Position numbers and translations under genes: made by a program. A stretch of DNA of 36,393 nucleotides. Source: JANMAT01 sp031359995. Its GTDB lineage: Bacteria > Actinomycetota > Acidimicrobiia > Acidimicrobiales > Ilumatobacteraceae. How positions within the stretch are numbered: the first letter of the stretch is position 1; every line of letters begins with the position of its first letter. The notes below the pieces were generated by a model. That model worked only from the letters and a program-made list of their open reading frames with translations. It was not told where the DNA came from and did no database searches. This document shows positions 16,910 to 24,977 of the stretch, piece after piece. The stretch is taken from positions 1 through 36,393 of the forward strand of contig JANMAT010000035.1 in assembly GCA_031359995.1 (NCBI GenBank), read 5' to 3'.

Positions 16910-18183
16910 CCGACGAGCAGGGCCGGCGCGGGGTCATCGCTGCGGTCGCGCCAGAAGGCGGGCAGCAGCAGGGCCACCACGATCACGCCGAGCACGCAGG
17001 CGACGCCACCGATGAACAACGTGGGCCGCGCGCCGACGGCGTCGGCCATGAGCCCGCCCCGCAACTGCCCGAGCATGGGCCCGAGCGAGTACGACAGCAT
17101 CTCCACACCGGCGAGCCGCCCCCGGTAGGCGTCGGGGATGGTCTCGTGCCAGATGATGCCGCGGAACAGTCCACTGAGCTGATCGGCCACGCCGCCGGCG
17201 GCGAAGCACACCAGGGCCAGCCACACCGACGGCATCACGCCGGCCAGGCCCACCGCCGCACCCCAGCCGACCGCGGCGAGCACCACGACGCGCCCCCGGC
17301 GGCGTACGTGGCCGGTCCAGCCGCTCGTGAGCGTGGCCGCCAAGGTGCCCACCGTCTCGGCCGCGTAGAGCAGACCGAGCGTGCCCTTCTGGGGGAACAC
17401 GTCGAGGGCGAGGGCGGGGTACAGCGCCAGCGGGTAGGCCAAGGTCATGGCGGCGAGGTCGATGACGTACGTGCCGAGCAGGTCCTTGCGCCCCAGGGCG
17501 TAGCGCAGACCGTCCACGATCGACGCCACCGAGGCCCGTGGCCCGCCCGCTTCGGGCGGATGCGGGTCGAGCCGGCTGAACAGCCACGTGGCCGCGGCCA
17601 ACCCCACGAGGTCGACGGTGAACGCCCAGCGCACGCCGGCAGTCACGGCCAGCACACCACCGATCGCCGGTCCGAGGAGCTGACCGACCTGCATGCCGAG
17701 CGACGAGAGCGACACCGCCGCCGCGAGCTGCCCACGCTCGACGACGCGCGGGATGAGCGCCTCGCGGCTCGGTCGTTGCAGCGATGACAGCACCACCGCC
17801 AACGGTGCGGCGGCGAACAGCACCCACACCTGCGGATTCCGAACCGACGCGTTCACCACGAGCATCAGCGTGAGCACCACCTGCCCGGCACCCGTGCGCA
17901 CCAGGAGCTTGCGCCGGTCGAGGTGGTCGGCGAGCGCGCCGCCCCACAGGCCGAAGACGATGATCGGCAGCACCTCGAGCGCAGCGATGGCGCCGACGGC
18001 GGCGTTCGACCCCGTGAGCACGCGCACCTGATAGGGCACCGCGGCGTAGGTCATCATCTGGCCGATGGAGAAGACCGTGCCGGCGCTGCACAACAGGCGG
18101 TACTCGCGTGAAGCGCGCCACGGCGTGAGATCGATGCGCATCCGCCGGCGCGATGGTGCCGCCGGTGCGTCGGGTCCGTCCAC
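16906..18183 (-). CDS. MFS transporter, EntS/MFS_3-like exporter
   Basis: A 425-residue major facilitator with about twelve TM helices. Visible are the motif A-like loop GGALADHLDRRKLL after TM2, the RPSREALIPRVVERGQLAAAVSLSS segment typical of the enterobactin-exporter-like MFS_3 group and LLGPAIGG in TM5. Likely a proton-driven efflux pump for a small molecule; substrate unknown. It starts with GTG at 18183, with a TAGCGT box 8 bases upstream. It is 42 bases downstream of the LigD-like gene on the same strand. Confidence 0.88.
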   Translation of the reverse strand: MDGPDAPAAPSRRRMRIDLTPWRASREYRLLCSAGTVFSIGQMMTYAAVPYQVRVLTGSNAAVGAIAALEVLPIIVFGLWGGALADHLDRRKLLVRTGAGQVVLTLMLVVNASVRNPQVWVLFAAAPLAVVLSSLQRPSREALIPRVVERGQLAAAVSLSSLGMQVGQLLGPAIGGVLAVTAGVRWAFTVDLVGLAAATWLFSRLDPHPPEAGGPRASVASIVDGLRYALGRKDLLGTYVIDLAAMTLAYPLALYPALALDVFPQKGTLGLLYAAETVGTLAATLTSGWTGHVRRRGRVVVLAAVGWGAAVGLAGVMPSVWLALVCFAAGGVADQLSGLFRGIIWHETIPDAYRGRLAGVEMLSYSLGPMLGQLRGGLMADAVGARPTLFIGGVACVLGVIVVALLLPAFWRDRSDDPAPALLVG

Positions 18184-18191
18184 GGGGCGGC

Positions 18192-18197
18192 ACGCTA
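18192..18197 (-). promoter_or_regulatory. -10 box of MFS gene (leaderless-type)
   Basis: TAGCGT on the minus strand, 8 bases before GTG 18183. Confidence 0.4.
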
Positions 18198-18225
18198 CGC
18201 ACGTGGCTGGTGGCGGCCGGACCGA

Positions 18226-19248
18226 TCAACCGTCGGCCTTGCGGGCCCGGCTCGGCGCCACGCGTGGCGGCTCGTCGGGCATCTTCGGGTACACGGGCGG
18301 CCACGGGGCATCCATGAGACCGCCAGCACGGTCACGCTCGTGCCGCGCGAGCAACGGCTCGAGCGACTGTGCCCGGTCGTCGTCGGGCACCCACAGGTCG
18401 CCCAGGGCGCGGACGCGCTCGGGCACCGTCGCCATGATGAACGCGTCGGGGTGCACGCCATCGAGCTCGTCCCATGAGAACGGCGTGGACACCTGCGCAC
18501 CGACGCGCGCCCGCACCGACCAGGCGCCGAACATCGTCTTGTGCGGGGCGTTCTGGTTGAAGTCGACGAACACCCGCGTGCCGCGCTCCTCCTTCCACCA
18601 CGCGTCGGTCACCAGCGCGGGGTGGCGGCGGGCCAGCTCGCGCGCCAGCGCGACGGCGGCCGAGCGCACCTGGTAGGCGTCCCACCGTCGCTGCAGGCGC
18701 ACGTAGATGTGGATGCCACGGTTGCCGGTGGTCTTCGGGCGCCCCACCATGCCGAGCTCGTCGAGCAGCGCGTGGGTGTGGTGGGCCGCTTCGCGCACCT
18801 GCTCGAACACGACGCCCGGCGTGGGGTCGAGGTCGATGCGCAACTCGTCGACGTGGGCCGGATCGTCGGCGTGGTACGGCCACACGTGGAAGCCGAGGCA
18901 GCCGAGGTTCACCGCCCACACGACGTGAGCGAGATCGGCGACCACCAGCGCGTTGGCGGTGGTGCCGTTCGGCGTCTCGACGATGGCGGTCGTGAGCCAC
19001 TCGGGCGCGTTGTCGGGCACGCGCTTCTGGAAGAAGCTCGGGCCCGCGGCACCGTTGGGGAAGCGCTGCAGCAGCACGGGCCGGCCGCCCATGGCCCGCA
19101 GCAGCGGCTCGCCGACGGCGAGGTAGTAGCGCACCAGGTCGAGCTTGGTCTCGCCGCGTTCGGGGAAGAAGACCTTGCCCGGGTTGCTCACGACGATCGT
19201 GTGGCCGGCGACCTCGATCGGTTCGCCGGGCTCCGCCTGCTTCGGCAC
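18226..19248 (-). CDS. LigD-type DNA polymerase/primase domain protein (stand-alone)
   Basis: A 340-residue archaeo-eukaryotic-primase-type polymerase as found in bacterial NHEJ LigD. Motifs: SNPGKVFFPE at the N-terminus, HVWPYHADDP, catalytic DLDP with D139 and D141, TTGNRGIHIYV (the S/TGxxGxH motif, about 173-182), third acidic residue D229 in VFVDFNQN, and the closing segment LGDLWVPDD. It would add ribo- or deoxynucleotides at broken ends. No ligase, phosphoesterase or ku gene is visible in the window, so it acts as a separate subunit or with genes elsewhere. It starts GTG 19248 with TACGGT 6 bases upstream. Confidence 0.92.
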   Translation of the reverse strand: MPKQAEPGEPIEVAGHTIVVSNPGKVFFPERGETKLDLVRYYLAVGEPLLRAMGGRPVLLQRFPNGAAGPSFFQKRVPDNAPEWLTTAIVETPNGTTANALVVADLAHVVWAVNLGCLGFHVWPYHADDPAHVDELRIDLDPTPGVVFEQVREAAHHTHALLDELGMVGRPKTTGNRGIHIYVRLQRRWDAYQVRSAAVALARELARRHPALVTDAWWKEERGTRVFVDFNQNAPHKTMFGAWSVRARVGAQVSTPFSWDELDGVHPDAFIMATVPERVRALGDLWVPDDDRAQSLEPLLARHERDRAGGLMDAPWPPVYPKMPDEPPRVAPSRARKADG

Positions 19249-19254
19249 GTCCGC

Positions 19255-19260
19255 ACCGTA
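19255..19260 (-). promoter_or_regulatory. -10 box of LigD-like gene (leaderless-type)
   Basis: TACGGT on the minus strand, 6 bases before GTG 19248. Confidence 0.5.
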
Positions 19261-19413
19261 CCGCTTGACGATCGCGTGACGGCGCGTATCCGGCAGCGGC
19301 CACGCGGCTCACGATCGGTCGAGGGTGTCCGGAGCAGCCAAACCCACGGATGCTCACCCTCCTAGCTACGGCGGCTGTCTCCCGCCGACCACCCGAAAGC
19401 GAAGGTACTTCCC

Positions 19414-19839
19414 ATGGCCACTGGCTCCATCCAGGTCCCGCTCGGCTCCCCGTCCGGTTCCATCTCGAGCTTCGTCCACGACAACGATCAGCAGCCCACG
19501 AGCGTGCTGGAGGCGACCAAGCCGTTCCAGATGCACGTGAACTTCAGCATCGACGCCGTCCTGGCGTCGATCCTGGGCCCCGGCCCGAACTGGCGGGTCG
19601 AGGTCTACGCCGATCAGCTCGGCGGCGGTCTCGATGCCCTCGTGGGCACCGCAACGGTGAACCACAACCCGACGCAGACCAACTACACGCTGCACGTGCA
19701 GTGCGGGCCCCTCGGGATCAACAGCCCCGGTGCCGGTCAGTCGAACCTGTACAAGCTGGCCGTCGTGCTCACGTACGCCAACGGCGGCCCCGAGTACATC
19801 ACGGGCTTCACCGAGGAGATCCTCGTCCGCACGATCTGA
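19414..19839 (+). CDS. orphan 141-aa hypothetical protein, predicted beta-rich
   Basis: Not recognised. A 141-residue protein without signal peptide or TM helix, starting MATGSIQVPLGSPSGS. Alternating hydrophobic strands (FQMHVNFSI, WRVEVYAD, NYTLHVQ, LYKLAVVLTY, GFTEEILVRTI) suggest a small beta-sandwich. The single Cys is near the middle. ATG 19414 has GAAGG 8 bases upstream, which fits a leadered mRNA, unlike most neighbours. The gene is isolated: the upstream 165 bases separate it from the divergent LigD-like gene and a strong hairpin lies after it. The reading frame has good actinobacterial codon bias (G/C third positions), so it is probably real. Confidence 0.75.
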   Translation: MATGSIQVPLGSPSGSISSFVHDNDQQPTSVLEATKPFQMHVNFSIDAVLASILGPGPNWRVEVYADQLGGGLDALVGTATVNHNPTQTNYTLHVQCGPLGINSPGAGQSNLYKLAVVLTYANGGPEYITGFTEEILVRTI

Positions 19840-19880
19840 TCCTCGTCCGACCGACGGCGATCACCCTCTCCCCCAGACGG

Positions 19881-19909
19881 CGATGCCCGGGCCCCCGGCC
19901 CGGGCATCG
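19881..19909. terminator. strong bidirectional hairpin terminator
   Basis: Perfect 12-bp inverted repeat with arms CGATGCCCGGGC (19881-19892) and GCCCGGGCATCG (19898-19909), with a 5-base loop. It lies between the convergent 141-aa and 65-aa genes and can stop both. There is no T run, as is common for GC-rich actinobacterial terminators. Confidence 0.75.
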
Positions 19910-19921
19910 GCGCGCGCGGGC

Positions 19922-20119
19922 TCAGGGCATGGACGACCCGACGACGACGCTGAGACCACCCTGGTGGGTGGCCAGCTCGTCGCCGCGGCGCAGCACCGTG
20001 CGGCCACCGCCGGCGTGGAGCACGACGGTGCGGTCGCACTCCTCGTGGGTGCAGGTGAACACGGTGACGTGCTCGTCCCGGTCGGCGCACCGCATCTCGT
20101 GGCCATCGATGGTGCTCAT
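19922..20119 (-). CDS. small Cys/His-containing protein (65 aa), possible zinc binder
   Basis: Not recognised. A 65-residue protein with Cys11, Cys23 and Cys28 plus several His, spaced MRC-(11)-CTHEEC, which looks like an incomplete zinc-ribbon knuckle; the rest (TVVLHAGGGRTVLRRGDELATHQGG) is short beta strands. The ATG has GGGAGG about 6 bases upstream, a very good ribosome-binding site, which is the main support for translation. It converges on the 141-aa gene across the hairpin terminator and lies 52 bases beyond the M20 peptidase gene on the same strand, so it may be its distal operon member. Confidence 0.65.
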   Translation of the reverse strand: MSTIDGHEMRCADRDEHVTVFTCTHEECDRTVVLHAGGGRTVLRRGDELATHQGGLSVVVGSSMP

Positions 20120-20171
20120 GGGGTCCTCCCGCTCGTCAGGACTGCTGCCACGCTACCCGGCCCGTACCCGT

Positions 20172-21533
20172 TCACCCGTGCCGTGTGCTCGTTGACCCGT
20201 GGAGGTCAGACACGACGTCGAGCCAGAGCTGAGTGGTGAGGCCGAGTGAGGTCACGTCGATGCGCTCGTCGTTGCCGTGGAAGCGGCGGGCGAAGTCGGC
20301 GGCGTCGACCTCGGGGCTGAACAGCCCAGCGCCGTAGGCGACCGCACCGAGCTGGCGGTAGATTCGCGAGTCGGTGAACCCCACCACGAGCTGGGGCGAC
20401 AACCGCGAGGCGGGGAAGGGCCGAGCCACGGCGCGACCCAGCGCGTCCCACAGCGGGGTGTCGGTGCGGCTGATGCTGGCCGGGTCGTTCATGACGATCT
20501 CGACCTCGACCTCGGCGGCCAAGGGGCCCAGAGCGGCCTCCAGGTGGGCCTGCACGTCGTCGGCCGTCTCCCCCGGCAGCGTGCGCACGTCGACCCCCAG
20601 GTCGATCAGGTCGGGGATCACGTTGGTCTTCATGTGGTGGCCTTCGACCACGTTGCACGAGAAGGTCGTGTGGGTGCAGGCGTGCAGGTGGCGGGCGGCG
20701 GCCGGGTTGGGCATGGCGTCGAGCACGGCGTCGATGCGGGCCGGGTCGAGCAGGGCGTCGCGGATCTCGTCGTCGAGGTTCATGGTGGCGACCTGGCCGC
20801 GCCAGAGCTCGTGCATGCGAGGCGTGGGCCGGTAGTCGGCCAGGCGCGCCACGATGGCCGCCGCCTTCACCAGCGCGTTGTCGGTCTTGTACGGCGCCGA
20901 GCCGTGGCCGGGCGTGCCCTTCACCCGCAGCCGGCGCCACGCCACGCCCTTCTCCCCCACGCACACGCTCACGAACGGGGCGTCGGCCGGGCCCGAGTGC
21001 AACCCACCGCTCTCGGTCAGCACGTAGTCGGCGCGGATGTCGGCGGCGGCGTGGTCGGCCATCCACTGGGCGCCGTGCACACTGCCCGACTCCTCGTCGG
21101 CCACGGCGAAGTAGATGAGGTCGCCCAGGGGCCGGAAGCCCTTGGCCGCCAGATGCCTCACCGCCACGGTCATGGAGGCGGTCAGGTTGAGCATGTCGAC
21201 CGCACCGCGACCCCACACCTCGCCGTCCACCAGCTCGCCGCCGAACGGGTCGCGGCTCCATCCGTCGGGGTTCACCGGCACGACATCGGTGTGGCCCATG
21301 AGGCACAAGCTCGGTGCCGCGGGGTCGGTGCCCTCGATCCGCGCCACCAACGAGACGCGTCCCGGCGTGGGCTCGTAGCGCTGCATGGTGATGCCCGTGG
21401 GTTCCAGGTACGCCTGGATCGTGTCGGCGTTGCGCACCTCGTCGCCCGACGATGCCGTGCCATCGTTCACGCAGCGGTTGCGGATGAGGGTCTGGAGCAG
21501 TTCGACGGTCTGCCCGGTGAGGTCATCGGCCAT
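20172..21533 (-). CDS. M20 family metallopeptidase (ArgE/DapE/ACY1-like), copy A
   Basis: A 453-residue M20 peptidase. Metal ligands: His81 in MGHTDVVP, Asp113 in WGRGAVDMLN, Glu147/148 in VADEESGS; the lid domain contains GTPGHGSAPY; and the C-terminal His is in RRFHGNDERID. It probably hydrolyses an N-acyl amino acid or dipeptide in the cytoplasm with one or two zinc ions. It is clearly a paralogue of the plus-strand copy at 26483-27811; the first 160 residues align without a gap. CAGACT 6 bases before ATG suggests a leaderless mRNA. Confidence 0.93.
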   Translation of the reverse strand: MADDLTGQTVELLQTLIRNRCVNDGTASSGDEVRNADTIQAYLEPTGITMQRYEPTPGRVSLVARIEGTDPAAPSLCLMGHTDVVPVNPDGWSRDPFGGELVDGEVWGRGAVDMLNLTASMTVAVRHLAAKGFRPLGDLIYFAVADEESGSVHGAQWMADHAAADIRADYVLTESGGLHSGPADAPFVSVCVGEKGVAWRRLRVKGTPGHGSAPYKTDNALVKAAAIVARLADYRPTPRMHELWRGQVATMNLDDEIRDALLDPARIDAVLDAMPNPAAARHLHACTHTTFSCNVVEGHHMKTNVIPDLIDLGVDVRTLPGETADDVQAHLEAALGPLAAEVEVEIVMNDPASISRTDTPLWDALGRAVARPFPASRLSPQLVVGFTDSRIYRQLGAVAYGAGLFSPEVDAADFARRFHGNDERIDVTSLGLTTQLWLDVVSDLHGSTSTRHG

Positions 21534-21539
21534 TGCCGC

Positions 21540-21545
21540 AGTCTG
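21540..21545 (-). promoter_or_regulatory. -10 box of M20 copy A (leaderless-type)
   Basis: CAGACT on the minus strand, 6 bases before ATG 21533. It deviates from TANNNT at the first base. Confidence 0.35.
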
Positions 21546-21551
21546 GCAGGC

Positions 21552-21720
21552 CTACCCGTGCTCGGGCGCACCGTCGAACAGGCCGCGGAGCGCGGCCCGC
21601 TCGGTGGGGTCGAGCTCGTGCACCATCTGCGTGACCTCGGCGGCCCGCTGCTCGAAGTGCAGCTGGGCGCGCCGGCCCTTGGCGGTGGTGCGGATGATGC
21701 GCGCCCGCCGGTCGTCGGTG
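21552..21720 (-). pseudogene. C-terminal fragment of a MarR-family regulator
   Basis: The reading frame ending at 21552 encodes a MarR wing and C-terminal dimer helix: HTDDRRARIIRTTAKGR, then VTQMVHELDPTERAALRGLF. Everything upstream (first helices and recognition helix) is missing. At about 21718 the sequence switches without a gap to the tail of a DoxX-like gene on the other strand. Frame continuity into the next fragment gives a long false reading frame. Dead remnant. Confidence 0.6.
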
Positions 21721-21845
21721 TGATCCTCTACTTCATCGGCGCCCTCGTGTTCCACGTCCGGGCCAAGGACAAGGAACTGGCGCCGGCGGCCGTGCTCATG
21801 CTCGTGGCCGTGGCCGCGTTGGTGCTGCGCCTCGCCACCGCCTGA
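21718..21845 (+). pseudogene. C-terminal fragment of a DoxX-like membrane protein
   Basis: Plus-strand frame VGVILYFIGALVFHVRAKDK, then ELAPAAVLMLVAVAALVLRLATA and stop. This is the last one and a half TM helices of a small DoxX-type integral membrane protein, with the charged HVRAKDK loop. The N-terminal part is absent because the sequence abuts the MarR fragment at about 21718. MarR and DoxX genes are often divergent neighbours, so a single deletion across their shared promoter region would leave exactly these two stubs. Confidence 0.5.
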
Positions 21846-21862
21846 TCGCGCCGCTCCCGGCG

Positions 21863-22579
21863 TCAGGCTGCACCGGGACGCACCGGAGCACCGTCGGCCG
21901 GCGCGGCGGTACAGGGTGTCCACGACCTCGTGCGCGGCCAGGGCGACGGTGACGTCAGGGAACGCCGGGCGTCCCTCCGCGACCGCGGTCACGAACGCGA
22001 CGTCGGGATTCAGGCCGCCGAGACCGGCCGGCGCGGCGTGGGCGATGCGCTCGGCTTCGACCACGAGCGCCTCACCACCCGGGCTCGTGGTGGAGCCGTC
22101 GCTGTCGGTCCAGGTGACCGGACCGAACCAGTCGTCACCGTCGAGGGCGATCCACCGGTTGCGGCAGAAGATCTCGACGCGTCGTCGGCTCGAACGGGCC
22201 AGGTTGTCGTGCCACACCGACGTGAGGGTGCCGGTGGCTCCGCCGGCGAAGCGCAGGTGGGCGCTCACCACATCCTCGATGCCGTCGTGCCCCTGGGTCG
22301 GGATGAACTGATCGTCGCGGAACGTCACCGTCATCACCTCGCCGGCCCGTGGGTCGCTGATCAAGTCGTGGGCCAGCAGGTAGGCCGGCGACCGGCGCAG
22401 GATCAGCCCGACCTGGTTCGCCACGCCGGCGGCCACCACGCCGTCGGTCAGCGCCCGCGCCGCCGCCAGGTCGGTGGCCAACGGCTCCTCGCAGAACACG
22501 GCCAGACCGCGCGCCACCGCCGCGGCCACCAGCCGCGGGTGCTCGGCCGTCCACGTGCACACGTAGACCGCGTCCTCCC
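21863..22579 (-). pseudogene. truncated Gfo/Idh/MocA-family oxidoreductase
   Basis: The minus-strand frame starts inside the family at WEDAVYVCTWTAEHPRLV and has the CEEP version of the EKP catalytic motif, the IGGATGT-like FAGGATGTLTSVW strand block and a C-terminal VALAAHEVVDTLYRRA helix. The N-terminal nucleotide-binding half (about 60 residues with the GxGxxG motif) is missing: the sequence meets the stop codon of the beta-propeller gene directly. A one-base shift at about 21900 would restore the natural end ADGAPVRPGAA and stop at 21863. So there are two lesions, and it is not functional. Confidence 0.65.
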
Positions 22580-22581
22580 AT

Positions 22582-24939
22582 TCAGCGTTCGTCGAACAGC
22601 AGGATGCGCCCGTCGTAGCAGGCCACGAACAGCTGGCTCGTCTCGCTGTCGTAGGTGATGCCGATGGGATGGTGCACGGTGGCCACGGTCTGCACGACCA
22701 CGAAGTCGTCGATGCGGATCTTGCTGGCCGTGGCCGACTCGTAGTTCACGACGTACAAGTTGCGCCCGTCGGCGGCCAGTGTGGCGCTGCGCGGCTCGGC
22801 GCCGGTGCCGACGCGGGCCACCACCTGCAGCGTCGTCGTGTCGACCTTCGTCACCGCCGCCTCCTCGTTGAGCGTGACGTACAGCCAGCGACCGTCGGGC
22901 GACAGGTTCAGATGGCGAGTGCCACCGCCGATGCGTTCGCTGTAGCGCACCGCGCCTGTAGCGAGATCGATCATGGCCAGACGGCCCTCGCCCATGAGGG
23001 CCACGTAGCCCATCGTCGAGTCGGCGGTGATCGCCAGACCGCGGGGGTAGCGGCCCACGCGGACGCGGCGGACCTCGGTGGCGGTCGCAACGTCCACGAT
23101 CGAGACATCGTCACCGCACCAGTTGCTGACCACCAGCCAGCGACCGTCAGCGCTGGCGGTCAGGAACTTCGGTACCCGACCCACCCGGATCACCTGGTCG
23201 ATGGTCAGCGTGGCCACGTCCACCCGATAGACCGTGCTGTCGGCCACGGCGTCGCCGGGTGTGCACTCGTCGAACCCTTCCGGCCCGGCGCCGGGGCCGT
23301 ACATGGAGTAGTTGCTGACGTACATCGAGCGCCCGCCGGCCGCCACCGCCGCCTCCACCGGGGCGCCCTGCTGCACCGTCGCGCCCGCCCCGTAGCGGGC
23401 CAGATCGACCCGGTCGGGGATGGTGGCGACCAGCCCGCCAGCGCGGTCGTAGACCGTGATCGTGTGGGTGTACATCATGTTCTGGGCGAACACCAGGCCG
23501 CCGCCGGTGGCCACCACCGACTTGGGCGAGATGGCCCCGCCGATGGCGCCGGCAGCCACCAGCACGCCGTCCGACGACGACCGCGCCGCCGCCGGTGGGT
23601 CGAGCGGCACATCGGGGTCGGGTGCCACCGGCGCACCGGTGAACCAGCCCAGCACGTCGGCCACCAGGTGCCCCGTGTGCTGGGCCACGACCGACACGGC
23701 CCCGCCGGTGCCCAGGGGCACCACCACCAGGTTCGGCACCGTCTGCCACGACCGCTCCGCGTTCAGGTTCGACGCCAGCGGCTGCATGGTGCCCCGCGGA
23801 TGGACGGTGACGAAGCCGGGCAGTGAGGTCTCGGTCGCGGTGGCGTTGAGCATGACGGCGCCGACACCGTCGGCGGGCACACCTCCGTGCCCGGCAATCG
23901 ACAGATCCGTGCGGCGCCCACCCGCGAGGCGGACGCCGCCGAGGCGCTCGCGGGTGTCGACCACCCGGGTCGGCGTCGACGGCACGAACAGCCCGTCGGT
24001 GCCAGCCGGGGCGGCCACCCCGGTGAACACGCCGGCCACGTCGATGACGAGGTCGAGCGGGCCGTGGCTGCGCACGGCGATGGCGCCGTCGTGCACCGGC
24101 ACGACGGCCAGGTTGGCGACCGTCTGCCCGGCGTGGTCGACGTTCACGTTCGAGGTCGTCGGCGCGGTGGCGCCCGCCGCCCACGCCGTCACGAATCCCG
24201 GCCCGCGCGCGTCGACCACCGTCAGGTTCACCACCGCGGCGCTGGCATCGGCCGCGCCGGCGCCCAGGCTCACGGTGCGCACCTCGTCGGGCGCCAGCGG
24301 GGCGCCGTTGCGCGTGTCGAGCACCCGCTGGGGTCGTTGCGCCACCAACCGCCCGGCGGTGGCACTGCTCGCAGGCACGAACGCGCCGAGGAGGTCGACG
24401 ACCACGTGGGTCGACCGCTGGGCGAACACGGCGACGTGGCCGTCGGCGCTGAGAGGTACGACGGCGAGGTTGGCCACCGTCTGCGCGGCCCGGTCGACGT
24501 TCAGGTTCGACGCCAGCGGCGCAGGACCGTCGCCCGACCACACGGTGAGGAAGCCCGGTCCTGTGGTCTCGGTGGCGGTGACGTTGAGCACCACCGCGGT
24601 CGCGTCGGCCGGCACGCCGGCGACGCGCGCCGCCACGGCCAGCACGCCGCCGTCGGTCACCGCCGCACCCTGCCGCGTATCGGCCAACCGCGTCGGGGTC
24701 ATCGCGACGAAGCGCGTGGTGCCGGCGGGAATCGCGAGCGGTGCAGCCTTCGCCGACCGGTCCGGCGGCGGCTCGGCCGCCAGGAGCCGCGGTCTGCTCG
24801 CCGACCGCGGAGCCGCCTGAGCGCCCACGACGGCGGCGGCAGGCGCCACGCGCCCCACCCCGTCCGGTGCCGTGGCCGCCGGCCCGAACACACCGACCGC
24901 GACCGCCACTGCGCCCACCAGGAACTGGCCCCCTGCCAA
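22582..24939 (-). CDS. secreted surface protein: three tandem DTR-type repeats plus YVTN-like beta-propeller
   Basis: A 785-residue exported protein. A hydrophobic segment FLVGAVAVAVGVFGPAATA at the N-terminus is the likely signal peptide. Then come three homologous domains of about 115-125 residues, each opening with PTRLADTR, PQRVLDTR or PTRVVDTR and containing a VVLNVTATET, GFLTVW, SNLNVDRAAQTVANLAVVPL pattern and a VVDLLGAF end. From about residue 420 a beta-propeller follows (MYVSNYS, LVVSNWCGDDVSIVDVATA, YVALMGEGRLAMIDLATG, LYVTLNEEAAVTKVDTTT, LYVVNYESATASKIRID). Likely adhesive or binding function outside the cell. The start is uncertain: TTG 24939 is taken; GTG 24918 also fits. The open frame upstream belongs to another gene. 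Confidence 0.75.
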   Translation of the reverse strand: MAGGQFLVGAVAVAVGVFGPAATAPDGVGRVAPAAAVVGAQAAPRSASRPRLLAAEPPPDRSAKAAPLAIPAGTTRFVAMTPTRLADTRQGAAVTDGGVLAVAARVAGVPADATAVVLNVTATETTGPGFLTVWSGDGPAPLASNLNVDRAAQTVANLAVVPLSADGHVAVFAQRSTHVVVDLLGAFVPASSATAGRLVAQRPQRVLDTRNGAPLAPDEVRTVSLGAGAADASAAVVNLTVVDARGPGFVTAWAAGATAPTTSNVNVDHAGQTVANLAVVPVHDGAIAVRSHGPLDLVIDVAGVFTGVAAPAGTDGLFVPSTPTRVVDTRERLGGVRLAGGRRTDLSIAGHGGVPADGVGAVMLNATATETSLPGFVTVHPRGTMQPLASNLNAERSWQTVPNLVVVPLGTGGAVSVVAQHTGHLVADVLGWFTGAPVAPDPDVPLDPPAAARSSSDGVLVAAGAIGGAISPKSVVATGGGLVFAQNMMYTHTITVYDRAGGLVATIPDRVDLARYGAGATVQQGAPVEAAVAAGGRSMYVSNYSMYGPGAGPEGFDECTPGDAVADSTVYRVDVATLTIDQVIRVGRVPKFLTASADGRWLVVSNWCGDDVSIVDVATATEVRRVRVGRYPRGLAITADSTMGYVALMGEGRLAMIDLATGAVRYSERIGGGTRHLNLSPDGRWLYVTLNEEAAVTKVDTTTLQVVARVGTGAEPRSATLAADGRNLYVVNYESATASKIRIDDFVVVQTVATVHHPIGITYDSETSQLFVACYDGRILLFDER

Positions 24940-24977
24940 GATGGGAACCCTATCCGGGTGAGTGCACGCGAGCGCGG

